A stretch of 64,000 nt of DNA from Fidelibacterota bacterium (GTDB lineage: Bacteria > Pseudomonadota > Alphaproteobacteria > Rhodospirillales > Rhodospirillaceae), in contig CANJPG010000007.1 of the NCBI GenBank assembly GCA_947476065.1, positions 1 through 64,000 of the forward strand, given 5' to 3'. Made by a program: the position numbers and the translations under genes. Positions 8,211 through 17,552 of this stretch are shown here, piece after piece. The number at the start of each line of letters is the position of its first letter. Within the stretch, counting starts at the first letter, position 1. A model generated the notes under the pieces. The model was not told the origin of the DNA, did no database searches, and saw only the letters and a list, made by a program, of their open reading frames with translations.

Positions 8211-10169
8211 CTACTCCGCAGCGGCGCCGTCCGCACGGGTGCGCGTGACGCCCGCGGCCTGAGGCACCGGCAGGCCCATCATCTCCAGCACTTCCTTGTT
8301 GTACTGGCCGGGGTTCTGCGGCGCGGCAGGCATCAGCTTCACGATGCCTTCCACGGGCTTGTAGGGGCCCTTGTACTTGTACTGCAGGCGGCCGTGGTTG
8401 CTCTTGGGCGAGAACTTGGCTTCCAGCGTCGTGATCTTGTCCTTGTCCGGATAGAGGACGGCGGCCGTGGCGCCGTATCCGCCAGACTGACCGGCATTGC
8501 GCGAGGCGTACCAAACAGCGCCCTGGGCCGTGATGGTCAGACGCGCCAAGTCGGTGCGCACGGTCACCGGATAGTTGGTGAACTTTTCGGTCTTCGGGTC
8601 GAATTTGACGACGTAATTGTCGGTGGAGAGCCAGACGTTGTCTTCGTCATCGGGATCGCTGTCGTAAGGATTGGCATAGGGAATGGTGAGTTTGTATTCC
8701 TTCACCTCACCGGTGGACGGCGTCAGCTTGAACAACCCCGCGCTGTTGTAGCCATAGCTGCCCCACGTCGCCTGCCAAATGTTGTTCTGAGAGTCGGCAC
8801 CCGGGCGGCGCATGTTGGTCGGCGCCTGGGCCGTCAGACGATAGTGGCGGAACTTGTTGATTTTGGGATCAAAGCTGGTGACGCCGCTGTTGTGGTAGTC
8901 GCCGAACCAGATGACGTCGTTGTGGTCGATGGTCACGCCGTATGGGCGGCTGCGATAGACCGGCACATCCCACCAGGTGACCTTATCGGTCTTGCGGTCC
9001 CACTTCGCGAACCCGCCGCTTCCCAGCTGTGTGCCCCACTGGTCGCCATTGGAATCGAAGATCGACGTGGAAATGCCGATGTTCCGGCCCTTGGGGCCAA
9101 CGTCGAGTTTATATTCGTCGACCTTGCCCGTTTTTGGATCGAAATGCTTCCAGCCGCCGTACCAGACGGTGCCGTCGCCGTCAGCGGTGATGGACTCACT
9201 GCCGCCGACGCCTTTGAATTCTTCCCACACACCCGTGGTCGGGTTGATGTGATAGATCGCGCCGCGCGAGCCGCGGTCGGCGGTGAACACCGTGCCATCG
9301 CCGGCGAAGGTGATGGTGTGCGTCGCGCGCTTGGGCATGTCTTCGGTGTTGAGCTTGCGGTACTCGATGTACTGCGCCTTGGCCAGCGCGGCGGTGTCGA
9401 GCGGCGCATCGGTTTCCTGCTGGACAGCGCGCGGCACGGCATCGGGGCCGAAGTTCTTGGCCAGATAGTCGATCAGCACTTCGCGCTCTTTCGGCGGCAG
9501 CAGGTCGGCGTCGAAGTTCGGCGCCTTGCCGGGGGTGTTGAAGCCAGCACCCTTGTGCATGCGGTCGACGGTGATGGCCCAGCCGTCCTTATCCTTCAGC
9601 GTACGGCCGGTGGCGTAGGTGCGGTCGTAGTTGTAGGAGAACAGATGCGGAGTGTGACAGCCCATGCAAATGCGCTCGAGGTTGTCGCGGCCCTGCCCGT
9701 GCGGGAACACGTCGTCGTACTTGGAGACGACGGCGACCGCCGCCGGTTCAGCGTCTTCGCGGTCGGTCCAGCCGTCATAGGGCATGCCGCCGAAGTAGGT
9801 CGGCTTAATGGTGGTGTCCTTGATCGCAACGTCGGCCTTGGCCTGCTTGCCGGTAGCGACATCGACCTGCACGGTGACGGGCGGCAGCGTGTAGTTCATC
9901 TGGCCGGCGGTCCCGCGCACGGTGACTTCGTAGTGGCCGGGGAACATGTTGGTGGCGCGGTACTGACCGTCAACCACGAACACCATGTAGCCGACGCTCT
10001 TTTCTTTGTTCCAGGCATAGACGCTGAGCTGGCCAACGGGCTTGGGCACCGTGACTTTACCGGCGAGACCGCCGAGCCCCGGCAGGTCGGCGGCCTGGGC
10101 TGCGAAGCCGAAGCCACACAGTCCGACGACAATCGCGGCGCTGCTGAGAAGATGTTTGGTGGTGCTCAT
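8211..10169 (-). CDS. Vgb-like beta-propeller protein with haem c motif (copy 1)
   Basis: The start is the ATG at 10169, preceded by GGAGAG and opening a signal peptide that ends in AAQAAD; the longer frame has no site. The 652-residue protein has a carboxypeptidase-regulatory-like segment (residues 35-120, including QYRATNMFPGHYEV), a c-type haem motif CMGCH (Cys168, Cys171, His172), then a C-terminal seven-bladed-type propeller with repeated DG.VW and FDP.T units typical of the streptogramin lyase (Vgb) family. With a haem motif and a signal peptide this is more likely a periplasmic redox or binding protein than an antibiotic lyase. It is paralogous to the genes at 60968 and 63657 but lacks their C-terminal CKDC motif. 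Confidence 0.88.
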   Translation of the reverse strand: MSTTKHLLSSAAIVVGLCGFGFAAQAADLPGLGGLAGKVTVPKPVGQLSVYAWNKEKSVGYMVFVVDGQYRATNMFPGHYEVTVRGTAGQMNYTLPPVTVQVDVATGKQAKADVAIKDTTIKPTYFGGMPYDGWTDREDAEPAAVAVVSKYDDVFPHGQGRDNLERICMGCHTPHLFSYNYDRTYATGRTLKDKDGWAITVDRMHKGAGFNTPGKAPNFDADLLPPKEREVLIDYLAKNFGPDAVPRAVQQETDAPLDTAALAKAQYIEYRKLNTEDMPKRATHTITFAGDGTVFTADRGSRGAIYHINPTTGVWEEFKGVGGSESITADGDGTVWYGGWKHFDPKTGKVDEYKLDVGPKGRNIGISTSIFDSNGDQWGTQLGSGGFAKWDRKTDKVTWWDVPVYRSRPYGVTIDHNDVIWFGDYHNSGVTSFDPKINKFRHYRLTAQAPTNMRRPGADSQNNIWQATWGSYGYNSAGLFKLTPSTGEVKEYKLTIPYANPYDSDPDDEDNVWLSTDNYVVKFDPKTEKFTNYPVTVRTDLARLTITAQGAVWYASRNAGQSGGYGATAAVLYPDKDKITTLEAKFSPKSNHGRLQYKYKGPYKPVEGIVKLMPAAPQNPGQYNKEVLEMMGLPVPQAAGVTRTRADGAAAE

Positions 10170-10338
10170 GACGGCTCTCCATCCCTGGATCGGCCGCGCG
10201 GGGTGCGCGCCCGATGTTGTTGCAGTTGTTATCGTATTTTGACTGAATTCCGATCCCTTGCGTGAAGTGTGCAACGCAGGAGGCGACCTCACTATTTGTT
10301 TTTGTAGCCTTTAGTATGTGTTTTATGCATGTAACGAA

Positions 10339-11613
10339 TTAATACGGGAAAGCCGGGCGCCAGGAGACCGCCACGTCTACCGCCGAACGCACATTGGCGA
10401 TGTTGGTGATCTTCCCGCTCGGGTCGGTTTTGTAATAGCTGTAGATGTATTCGCCCTTCATATCGCCGGGCGCATGATCGAGGCCGTAGAAGAAGAGTCC
10501 CTGCCCGCGATAAGCCCATTGGCGGCTGCCGTCTGGCGCTTTGACCACGGTCCAATAGCCCGAGCCCTGAGCGTCATCGGGGGCTTTAAAGGGATGCCAG
10601 ACCTTCAGGCAGGCGTCATCACAATCGACCACCGGAACAGGCCGCGACGGCCCGCGCCCGCGGGCACCGCGGTTCTGCGCGTACAACGTCATGCCGACAT
10701 CGTCGGTGAAGATGGTGCCAAAACCGGGAGCTACGCCGATCTTGATGCCGGCAGGAGTGAAGTAAGAGGCCAGCAGCACCGGCGCCCAACGCGGATCGGC
10801 GCCTATGCCCTCGGCGTCGCCCGGCGCCAGATCGGCGGTGGAGGTGTAAAGGGCGCGCCCCTTGTAAGCCCACTGCCGCGCGCTATCGGCCCGGTGCAGG
10901 ATGGTGAAATCTCCGACCGGACTGGCGAGCGCCGGCGCCTCGACCGGTTTCCAGCTAACCTTGCAGCCAGCGCCGATACACGACTGACCGTCCTTCAGCA
11001 CGTCGCCGTTGAAGGCATAGAGCGTAAAGCCGTCTGCATCCACCAGCCCCTGGCCGGTGGCATTGGCGATTTCATGGACCGCAAAACCGTCGGGGATTTT
11101 CATCCCGGCGGCGGGTTCAAACAGGGCCACGCACCAGGGCGCCGGAAAGGCCACCGGCGCGCTACCAGGCAAGCGATCAGGCACGGAGCAACGCGCGTAG
11201 GCCGTGCTCTCTTTTTCCTCTTTGGCGAGGTAGAGCGGGCTGCCCTTGAAAGCCAGCTGCCAGACCCCAGGCGCACGTTCAAAGGTCGACCACGTTCCTA
11301 TGTTTTTCAAAGGCTTGGAAGACGTTGCTGGTGTATAGCTTTCAAGACATTCGGCAGCGCACGCCGATGTCCCGGCGGCGGTGTCCTTCTCATATATGTA
11401 GAGCAAGCGACCCGCTTCATTGGTGTAGGCCAAGGGGCCGGGAATGTTATTGCCGGCGGCGTTGCGGGTCCCGCGCGTCAGCTTGATACCTACGCCGGGC
11501 GGGGTCGCTAGGACGGGGCCGCTGGCGGCGGCGGTCTTGGTGGCTTCCATGGTCTGGCAGCCCGCCAAGAGCAGGACCGCGGCAGCCAGAATGGTTGCGT
11601 TGCGCCGGTACAT
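10339..11613 (-). CDS. Lipoprotein with PF03640-type secreted repeats
   Basis: The 424-residue product begins with a lipoprotein signal (LLLAGC, Cys18). Three to four repeats of about 100 residues follow, each with a GR.LY.YE or GFTLYAF strand, paired cysteines (for example SACAAEC), a tryptophan-rich turn and a closing QWAY.G..LY stretch. This is the pattern of the secreted-repeat family PF03640 (COG4315), whose function is unknown. The ATG lies 9 bp after the DUF1552 stop, with an AAGG site between, so it is the last gene of the second module. The position after DUF1552 is kept in all three modules of the window. Confidence 0.85.
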   Translation of the reverse strand: MYRRNATILAAAVLLLAGCQTMEATKTAAASGPVLATPPGVGIKLTRGTRNAAGNNIPGPLAYTNEAGRLLYIYEKDTAAGTSACAAECLESYTPATSSKPLKNIGTWSTFERAPGVWQLAFKGSPLYLAKEEKESTAYARCSVPDRLPGSAPVAFPAPWCVALFEPAAGMKIPDGFAVHEIANATGQGLVDADGFTLYAFNGDVLKDGQSCIGAGCKVSWKPVEAPALASPVGDFTILHRADSARQWAYKGRALYTSTADLAPGDAEGIGADPRWAPVLLASYFTPAGIKIGVAPGFGTIFTDDVGMTLYAQNRGARGRGPSRPVPVVDCDDACLKVWHPFKAPDDAQGSGYWTVVKAPDGSRQWAYRGQGLFFYGLDHAPGDMKGEYIYSYYKTDPSGKITNIANVRSAVDVAVSWRPAFPY

Positions 11614-11622
11614 TGCGGCGCC

Positions 11623-12981
11623 TTAGGCCAGGATTTCGGTGAAAGCGCGGGCGGTCTTGTTGGACTCTGTGCCCCACTCGGCCAGCGGAATCCCCATGGC
11701 CTGCTGGATGGTCAGTCCGACGCGGCTGACGGTCTCGCCGGGTGCCGACAGGTGATAGCCCGTCTTGACCCGCCCGCCTGCCCCGCCGGCGGTCAGCATC
11801 GGCATGTTGGCGACAGTGTGGTTCTTGGCATAGCTGACGTCGGTCATGGCCAGGATCAGCGAGCGGTCGAGCAAGGTCCCTGCCCCTTCCTGGATGCCGG
11901 CCAGGGCTTTGACCATGGTGGCGAAGCCCAGCATGCTTTGTTGATTGAACCAGTAGACATCGGTCTGGAAGCCGATGGCCGGATCGCTGGGCTCCTCGTG
12001 GGTGCGCTGATGGTGGCCTTCGGACACGCCGGGACGGCGCAGCATCGACAGCGACTGGGAGAACACCACGTTGAAGACATTGGTCTGGCCGCAGGCCAGG
12101 GCGTGAGCAAGCAACTGGCCGAACAGCTGCTGCAGCCGGTGCGTCGTGGCAATCTCCACATCGCGGCCGACCTCTTCCGGCTGGCGCGGAGTCTCGCAGG
12201 CTTCCATGGGCTCGGGCTTTTCCAGCTCCAATTCGAGTTTCTGCTCAAGCTGGCGGAGCGAGGTGAAATAGTCTTCGGCCCGGGCGCGGTCGGTGGCCCC
12301 CAGCTGCTTCATCAGCGCCACGCGCTGCTCAGCAACGGCGGAGAGAGCGCTGCGGCGCACGATGGTGCGGGCATCGGGCTTGAAGTCGGCGGCGTTGGGG
12401 TCGATGAACTCCGGCCCGAACAGGCGTGTATAGAGTTCCAGCGGCGAGACCTCGGAGACGTTGGTGGCATTGCCACCGCGGCTCGAATAGGTGTCGCGGG
12501 CTTTCTGGGTGCAGGTGACCTCGATGGAGCGGAAGCGCGTGCGCAGGCCAATCTGGTCGGCGACAACGGAATCCAAGGTCGCCTGGTCGCCGCCCATGAT
12601 GCCGAGGCCGCTGCCGGTGAACGGCGCAGTGCCGGTGGTGATGGCGGCCACGCCGGTCAAATGCGTGATGTTCGGGCGGCCGTCGAGGTGGACGTTCATG
12701 CCGCTGTAGACGTTGAGCTTGTCTTTATAGGCCGCGAGCGGTTCCAAGAGCGGCGGGATGGCGTAACCCTTGCCGACGGTCTTGGGCTCCCAATGGCCGG
12801 GTGTCAGGCCGCAACCCCAGAACCAAGTGCCGAAACATGGGCTGGGCGCTTTGCCGGTTGCGGCGAGCGCTTCGCCGTTGCCGTCGAAGAAGCAATCCAG
12901 CAGCGGCAAGCCGATGGAGAGCGCCGTGCCAGCCATGGTGCCGCGCAGGAAGTTGCGGCGATTAGCCAGGGTGAGTTTCAT
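11623..12981 (-). CDS. Tat-exported DUF1552 protein (module 2)
   Basis: This 452-residue protein begins with a Tat signal (RRNFLRGTMAG, then GTALSIGLPLLDC). The rest matches the DUF1552 family (PF07586): an FGTWFWGCGLTPGHW-type opening, a central DRARAEDYFTSLRQLE helix and a C-terminal block with TDVSYAKNHT and GGRVKTGYH. The family is found next to DUF1592 proteins in many bacteria; its biochemical role is unknown. The ATG overlaps the stop of the DUF1592 gene by four bases (ATGA) and has a strong AAGGAGG site, which indicates coupled translation. It is a paralogue of the proteins at 17553 and 55337. Confidence 0.9.
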   Translation of the reverse strand: MKLTLANRRNFLRGTMAGTALSIGLPLLDCFFDGNGEALAATGKAPSPCFGTWFWGCGLTPGHWEPKTVGKGYAIPPLLEPLAAYKDKLNVYSGMNVHLDGRPNITHLTGVAAITTGTAPFTGSGLGIMGGDQATLDSVVADQIGLRTRFRSIEVTCTQKARDTYSSRGGNATNVSEVSPLELYTRLFGPEFIDPNAADFKPDARTIVRRSALSAVAEQRVALMKQLGATDRARAEDYFTSLRQLEQKLELELEKPEPMEACETPRQPEEVGRDVEIATTHRLQQLFGQLLAHALACGQTNVFNVVFSQSLSMLRRPGVSEGHHQRTHEEPSDPAIGFQTDVYWFNQQSMLGFATMVKALAGIQEGAGTLLDRSLILAMTDVSYAKNHTVANMPMLTAGGAGGRVKTGYHLSAPGETVSRVGLTIQQAMGIPLAEWGTESNKTARAFTEILA

Positions 12982-14702
12982 TGTTGAGCCTCCTTACCAA
13001 AACCAGCCGGAAGCGCGGCGGTAGAGCGATCTAAAAGCTTGGGCGGCGTCGGCACCCGGTACAAGGCATCGCTGAGGGCAATGTGGCGCATGAGCTGAGT
13101 AAATTTGTAGCCGTCCTTGGCGAAGGCGGCCTTCAGCTCATCAACGGCGGGGCCTTCGCTTTTCAGCAGCGGACGGCCGGTGCCGTAGGTGTACAGGCGG
13201 TTGACGACGCAGGTCGGGATATTGGGATTGTCGTGCAGGATGCGCGCGAGCTCGGCAGCATTGGTGAATTTGACGCCGTCGAAGGTGCCGGACGGATCAA
13301 TGGCTTCGCCGTTTTCCGCGCCGCGGAATTCGCCGGCGGAGTCAAAATTCTCGAGAGCCAGGCCCAGCGGATCGGTGATCTTGTGGCAGCCCGCGCACAT
13401 CGGTTCGTTGGCGTGCGCCCCCAGGCGCTTCCGCGCGGTCTTGAAGATTGGATTGCTGGTGTCCTGGACGACCTTGAAGTCCACGTCACCCGGCGGATTG
13501 GGCACTTTCTGGCAAAGTAGAATTTCCCGCAGCGCCTTGCCGCGCACCGTCGGCGAGCTGCGCCCGGGGTGCGAATGCAGGGCAAGGAAGCTAGCCTGCG
13601 ACAGGATGCCGACACGCGGGCTATCGGCGGGGAACTCGTAGGGCTGCCAGGCGTCGTCGGTGGTGTTGGGTGTGACGCGCGGCAGCGGCACGCGGTAGAT
13701 GCTGGCCAGGGTGGTGGTCAGGAAGGTTTTGCGAGTCGTGAACAGATCGCGGTAGTCGCCGCCGTTGGAGACGAGAAGGTCAACGATGGTGCGCAGGGTC
13801 TGCTCTTCGCTCTGGCGCGATACCTTGCCCGAGAACTTGGGATAAATGGCGCGGTCCTTGGCCAGCGAGTCAAAGTCCGAGAAACCCAGCATGTCGGTGA
13901 AGAAGGCGCGCACACCGGCTTCGAGACGCGGCGAAGCCAGCAGCCGGTCTACCTGTTTGGCCATGCCTTTTTGCGTCTCGAGCTCGCCCTTCTCAGCCGC
14001 ACGCAGCAGTTCGTCGTCCGGCGCCGTGTTCCACAGGAAGAAGCTGATCCGCGAAGCCTTGGCATAGTCGGTCATGTGGTAGACGCCGGGATGGGCCGCA
14101 TCGGGTACGGCGATCTCCTGGCGGAACAGAAACGGCATCGACACCATCATGGTCGATAGGCTGGTCGACAAGCCGGCGTAGAAATCCTTCAGCGCCGTGG
14201 CCGATTCATTAGCCACTCCGACCCAGCTGCGGGTCTCGTCGGCGGTCAACGGGCGGCGATACAACAAGCGCCCGGCCCGGGTCAGGAAGGCGGTGGCGCA
14301 GGATTCGTCGGCGGCTTTGGCATTGCCGGGCTTGCAGGGGATCAGCGTATCGCGGCGCTCAGGGCTGACGACCTGGTCGGCGACAACACGGGCCATGCCC
14401 TCGTATTGCTCAATGGCCGTCGGGGTTGCACTCACGACGCCGGTACCGAGGGCCAGCAGGCCATTGTAGCGCTGGTCAGGTTCGAACCTGCCGCCTAGGG
14501 TGATGGTCTTGCCGAAAACGTCGGTGACGATCTGACGGTATTGCTCGGGCGTCAGGCGACGCATCACCAGTTCGCCGTCGGTGTTCGGCGCATCTAGGCT
14601 GGCGACCGCCCATGCCGCGCCCGCCGTCGCCGCCAGCAGCGCCGCCGCCGAGGTCAAAAGCTTTGCGTGCCGGAAGAACTGGCCGATCATCATTGGGACC
14701 AT
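12978..14702 (-). CDS. DUF1587/1592/1588/1585 haem-motif protein (module 2)
   Basis: The 574-residue exported protein carries the usual domain order of this family: DUF1587 near residues 45-60 (RRLTPEQYRQIVTDVFG), DUF1595/1592 in the middle (RPLTADETRSW, MPFLFRQE), DUF1588 with the haem c motif CAGCH near residue 435 followed by DPLGLALENFD, and a C-terminal DUF1585. The single CxxCH predicts one covalent haem. Unlike its two paralogues it has an ordinary signal peptide (ending near AGAAWA) rather than a lipobox. It is translationally coupled to DUF1552. The start could also be one of the ATGs at 14693 or 14690. Confidence 0.9.
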   Translation of the reverse strand: MVPMMIGQFFRHAKLLTSAAALLAATAGAAWAVASLDAPNTDGELVMRRLTPEQYRQIVTDVFGKTITLGGRFEPDQRYNGLLALGTGVVSATPTAIEQYEGMARVVADQVVSPERRDTLIPCKPGNAKAADESCATAFLTRAGRLLYRRPLTADETRSWVGVANESATALKDFYAGLSTSLSTMMVSMPFLFRQEIAVPDAAHPGVYHMTDYAKASRISFFLWNTAPDDELLRAAEKGELETQKGMAKQVDRLLASPRLEAGVRAFFTDMLGFSDFDSLAKDRAIYPKFSGKVSRQSEEQTLRTIVDLLVSNGGDYRDLFTTRKTFLTTTLASIYRVPLPRVTPNTTDDAWQPYEFPADSPRVGILSQASFLALHSHPGRSSPTVRGKALREILLCQKVPNPPGDVDFKVVQDTSNPIFKTARKRLGAHANEPMCAGCHKITDPLGLALENFDSAGEFRGAENGEAIDPSGTFDGVKFTNAAELARILHDNPNIPTCVVNRLYTYGTGRPLLKSEGPAVDELKAAFAKDGYKFTQLMRHIALSDALYRVPTPPKLLDRSTAALPAGFGKEAQQ

Positions 14703-14709
14703 AACTCTC

Positions 14710-15858
14710 TTATTTTTGTGCGCTTGACGTCGACGCTGGGGCCGAAGCCGTGTTCACGTTGCGCGGCGCGGTGAAGGCCGGCAGCAACTCCATGCGGTAG
14801 GTCGCCGAGATGCCGCGGTTCTCGCCCGTGCGCGGATCGGGATCAAAGTCGGACAGCTTGCGCAGCGCGTAGTACATGCCCGGCAGATCAGTGCCGTAGC
14901 TGATCTCGGTGCCCGAAGCCAAGGTGGCGAACTGGGCATAAACCTGAATCCACGGCTGATAGCCGCCGATGTAGCCGGTCAGGGAACGGTCCGAGTTGAA
15001 GGTCATGCGTAATTGAGTCTGATCCATCTTGAAGTCGGCGACGACATTGACGTCTTGTGTCATCTGGAAATGGAAGGGCGACGCCACGCGCAGCACGCCG
15101 CCGGTAATGTTGCCGTGGGCTTCGCTGTGGGCATGGGCATCGGGATCGATGCGGAAGGTGACGTCGGGCATAACCTCGCCGTTGGCGTCCCGCTGCACTG
15201 GCTCGAGCGCCCGGTCGAAGGTGATGGCGACGTCGCCGTCCTTGCTGAGGTCGTCGCCGGTGATCGTCATGAGCCAGGCCGGCACTGTGTCGCGGTTCAG
15301 ATCCCATTCGTTAGAGGGATAGCCCGGTCTGTCCGGCAGCTTGGCATGGAACTGCACGCTGCAGCCCATCACGCGGCGCACTTGGTTATCGATGCCGGTT
15401 TCGCCGGTTTCGGGGTCGACCGAAGACTCAAGCGACTTGGCCGGCTTTCCGTCGAGGTTAAAGCCGTTGGCGAACTTGCCCATGGCCAGTTTGATCTTGG
15501 GATCGGGCACGGAATAGGGATGGGAATAGACGTCGACTTCCTTGCCGTCGATGCGGCCGCGGTAGGTGCCGATCTCGCGGGCCTGGCGGCCGCGGGCGTC
15601 GGTGCCGCCGTCGTCAGGAATCCCGTCGAGGACTTTTTCAATATCGGAGCCGGAATATCCGAGATCATTCAGGATGCGTACATAAAGCGGACGCTGCGCG
15701 AGGTTGAGGCCCGTGGGACAGTCGTCGTCCTGGCGATAGGTGGCGACGTGAAACCAGTTCACCACATAACTGCGGCTTTCGGCGTGCGCCACCTGCGGTA
15801 CGATGAAGGCGCCCGATGTCAGAAGCAGCGATGCGAGAAGTGTGTGACGTGATTTCAT
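14710..15858 (-). CDS. Family X exported protein, unknown function (module 2)
   Basis: The 382-residue protein starts at the ATG at 15858 with a signal peptide (ending QVAHA); the longer frame is a shadow of the upstream gene. I recognise no known domain. It is clearly paralogous to the proteins at 20681 and 58029. They share an N-terminal CP.G.N motif, a FNLDG or MNLDG segment, a GIDN..RRV.GC or GIDN.LYRV.GC motif with an invariant cysteine, a stretch of acidic residues before a beta strand, an IGGY or IAGY segment, and a C-terminal ALRKL-type helix. It is the first gene of its module, just upstream of DUF1592. The family appears to be a constant partner of DUF1592/DUF1552. Confidence 0.8.
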   Translation of the reverse strand: MKSRHTLLASLLLTSGAFIVPQVAHAESRSYVVNWFHVATYRQDDDCPTGLNLAQRPLYVRILNDLGYSGSDIEKVLDGIPDDGGTDARGRQAREIGTYRGRIDGKEVDVYSHPYSVPDPKIKLAMGKFANGFNLDGKPAKSLESSVDPETGETGIDNQVRRVMGCSVQFHAKLPDRPGYPSNEWDLNRDTVPAWLMTITGDDLSKDGDVAITFDRALEPVQRDANGEVMPDVTFRIDPDAHAHSEAHGNITGGVLRVASPFHFQMTQDVNVVADFKMDQTQLRMTFNSDRSLTGYIGGYQPWIQVYAQFATLASGTEISYGTDLPGMYYALRKLSDFDPDPRTGENRGISATYRMELLPAFTAPRNVNTASAPASTSSAQK

Positions 15859-15875
15859 CGCTGACTGCCCTTTAT

Positions 15876-16331
15876 TTACTTTGCGGCAGACTGCGTGCCG
15901 CTTGGTCCGACTGTGACGGCCGTCCATATTTCCAAGACGTTGTGGCCTTTGGCATCGCCTGGCGCCTGGTCCTTGGCGTAGGTGTAAAGCGGCCGGCCTT
16001 TGTAGGCCCACTGCCGCTTGCCGTCGTCGCGGGTAAAAATCGTCCAATCGCCCATCGGCTTGGCGTCCGCCGCCGCTACAAACGGCGGCCAGTTGAATGC
16101 ACAGTCGCCGTTGCAGGCCGACTTGCCGAACTCGACGTCGCTCGCCAGCACATACAGCGTATGGCCGTTGGCATCGGTCAGCACGGTTGCCTCGGTCATC
16201 GTGCTTGGCAGTACGGCGTTCGCCGCAAGTTTTGCGCTTTTGGTTCCGACGCCGGCCGGCACGTCAGCGGCAAAAGCCGCGAACGGCGCAAGCAAGGCGG
16301 CAACAGTCAGTAGACGAGCAAGTTTACGCAT
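15876..16331 (-). CDS. Single-unit PF03640-type secreted-repeat protein
   Basis: This 151-residue protein has a signal peptide ending in AAFAAD and one complete repeat unit: TDANGHTLYVL, a SACNGDC cysteine pair with NWPPF, then ADAKPMGDWTIF and KRQWAYKGRPLYTY. It is the minimal form of the family and shows the unit that is repeated in its neighbours. The ATG at 16331 shares its A with the stop of the upstream repeat gene, so translation is probably coupled; an overlapping GTG at 16334 is the alternative. The function is unknown, with periplasmic location expected. Confidence 0.85.
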   Translation of the reverse strand: MRKLARLLTVAALLAPFAAFAADVPAGVGTKSAKLAANAVLPSTMTEATVLTDANGHTLYVLASDVEFGKSACNGDCAFNWPPFVAAADAKPMGDWTIFTRDDGKRQWAYKGRPLYTYAKDQAPGDAKGHNVLEIWTAVTVGPSGTQSAAK

Positions 16332-17533
16332 CACGATCCGCCGGTCCCCTGCATAGCGCCGCCCATCCGCATCAGCGGAAAGAACACGCGGTAATTTTTG
16401 GTGCCGGTGATCTCGCCGGCACGCGCATCTTTTTTGTAGGTGAACAGCGGCAGCCCCTTATAGGCCCACTGTTTCTGCCCATGGATGTTCGTGATCAGCG
16501 TCCAATCACCGACCGGTTTGGCATCGGCCTTGGCGATCACGGGCACGTAGAAATCGAGGCAATACTGGTTGCAGCCGCGTTCGGAGGCACCGCCAGACGG
16601 CCGGTTCACATTCTGCTCGGCGTCGAACTGATAGAGGGTGCGCCGCTCGGGATCAGCAACAACTTCGCCGCCGTCGGTTGAGGCAAAGGTCACCCAATTC
16701 GGCCACGCCGGCGGCGCTTCGAGAAGGGCCACACTGACCTCGCCGCGGGCAACCGCCAAGCCATCGCCTTCGACGTCGGCGGGCTTGCTGTCACCGGAAT
16801 AGGTGTAAAGCGGCTTGCCTTTGTAAACCCACTGGCGAGTCTTATCGTCGCGCAGAGCAATCGACCAGTCAGGCGCCGTGGATACCGTCATCCACGACGC
16901 TTCCAGCGGGTGCCAATTGACCAGGCACTCGCGTCCGCAGTTGGACTTTATCTCGCCCATCGCCATCGCCGGCATCGCGGCGGCATTGCTGGCGACACGC
17001 ACCGTGCTGCCGACAACCTTGTCGCTGCTCAAGGTATAAAGCGACATACCGTCGAAGTCGGTGAGAATATGGCCGTGGGCGGTCTGCATCACTTTGGCAT
17101 CGGCGGGCGTGGGGATCGCCTCGGCAGCCACATGCCAGAGGTCATTTTCCGGACGCTCGCCGAACTGAGAGCCGGCAAAAGCGTCGCGGACAAAACGGTA
17201 GAGCGGCTTATCCCTGTAGGCCCACTGAAAACCTTCATCGGCGCGTTTGATGACGGTCCACTCACCCATGGGCTTTGCGTCAGCAGGCGCCATGAGCGGC
17301 GGCCACTTCTCGGCGCAGGCTTTGAAGCAGCTGCTGACCCCGGGCGTGACGTCGCGGTCGAAGGTGTAAAGCGTCATGCCCTTCAGATCGGTCAGGATCC
17401 AGCGCGCCGGCGTGGCGTGCAGCTTGACCTCGGCTGGCGCCGCGGGTGTCGGCGGTGCGGCCAAGGCAGCACCCGAGACCAACAGAGCAATCGCGGTCAG
17501 AGTTTGAAGTGTGTGTCCCATCTTTCCGGCCAT
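16331..17533 (-). CDS. Multi-repeat PF03640-type secreted protein (module 1)
   Basis: The 400-residue protein has a signal peptide (ending SGAALAAP) and three PF03640-type units. Each unit has a LYTFDRD or LYQFDAE strand, a paired-cysteine loop (SSCFKAC, SNCGREC, RGCNQYC), an ADAKP.G.WT.I turn and a QWAYR..PLY end. The paired cysteines suggest disulfides or metal binding in the periplasm. The gene follows DUF1552 as in the other modules and overlaps the next repeat gene. An internal ATG at 17521 is an alternative start. Confidence 0.85.
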   Translation of the reverse strand: MAGKMGHTLQTLTAIALLVSGAALAAPPTPAAPAEVKLHATPARWILTDLKGMTLYTFDRDVTPGVSSCFKACAEKWPPLMAPADAKPMGEWTVIKRADEGFQWAYRDKPLYRFVRDAFAGSQFGERPENDLWHVAAEAIPTPADAKVMQTAHGHILTDFDGMSLYTLSSDKVVGSTVRVASNAAAMPAMAMGEIKSNCGRECLVNWHPLEASWMTVSTAPDWSIALRDDKTRQWVYKGKPLYTYSGDSKPADVEGDGLAVARGEVSVALLEAPPAWPNWVTFASTDGGEVVADPERRTLYQFDAEQNVNRPSGGASERGCNQYCLDFYVPVIAKADAKPVGDWTLITNIHGQKQWAYKGLPLFTYKKDARAGEITGTKNYRVFFPLMRMGGAMQGTGGS

Positions 17534-17552
17534 GGCGCGTTTACCAATCCTA

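Noticed and set aside
8211-10169. Annotation as virginiamycin B lyase (antibiotic resistance)
   Set aside because: The propeller is similar, but a signal peptide, a haem c motif and an extra N-terminal domain speak for a periplasmic redox role.
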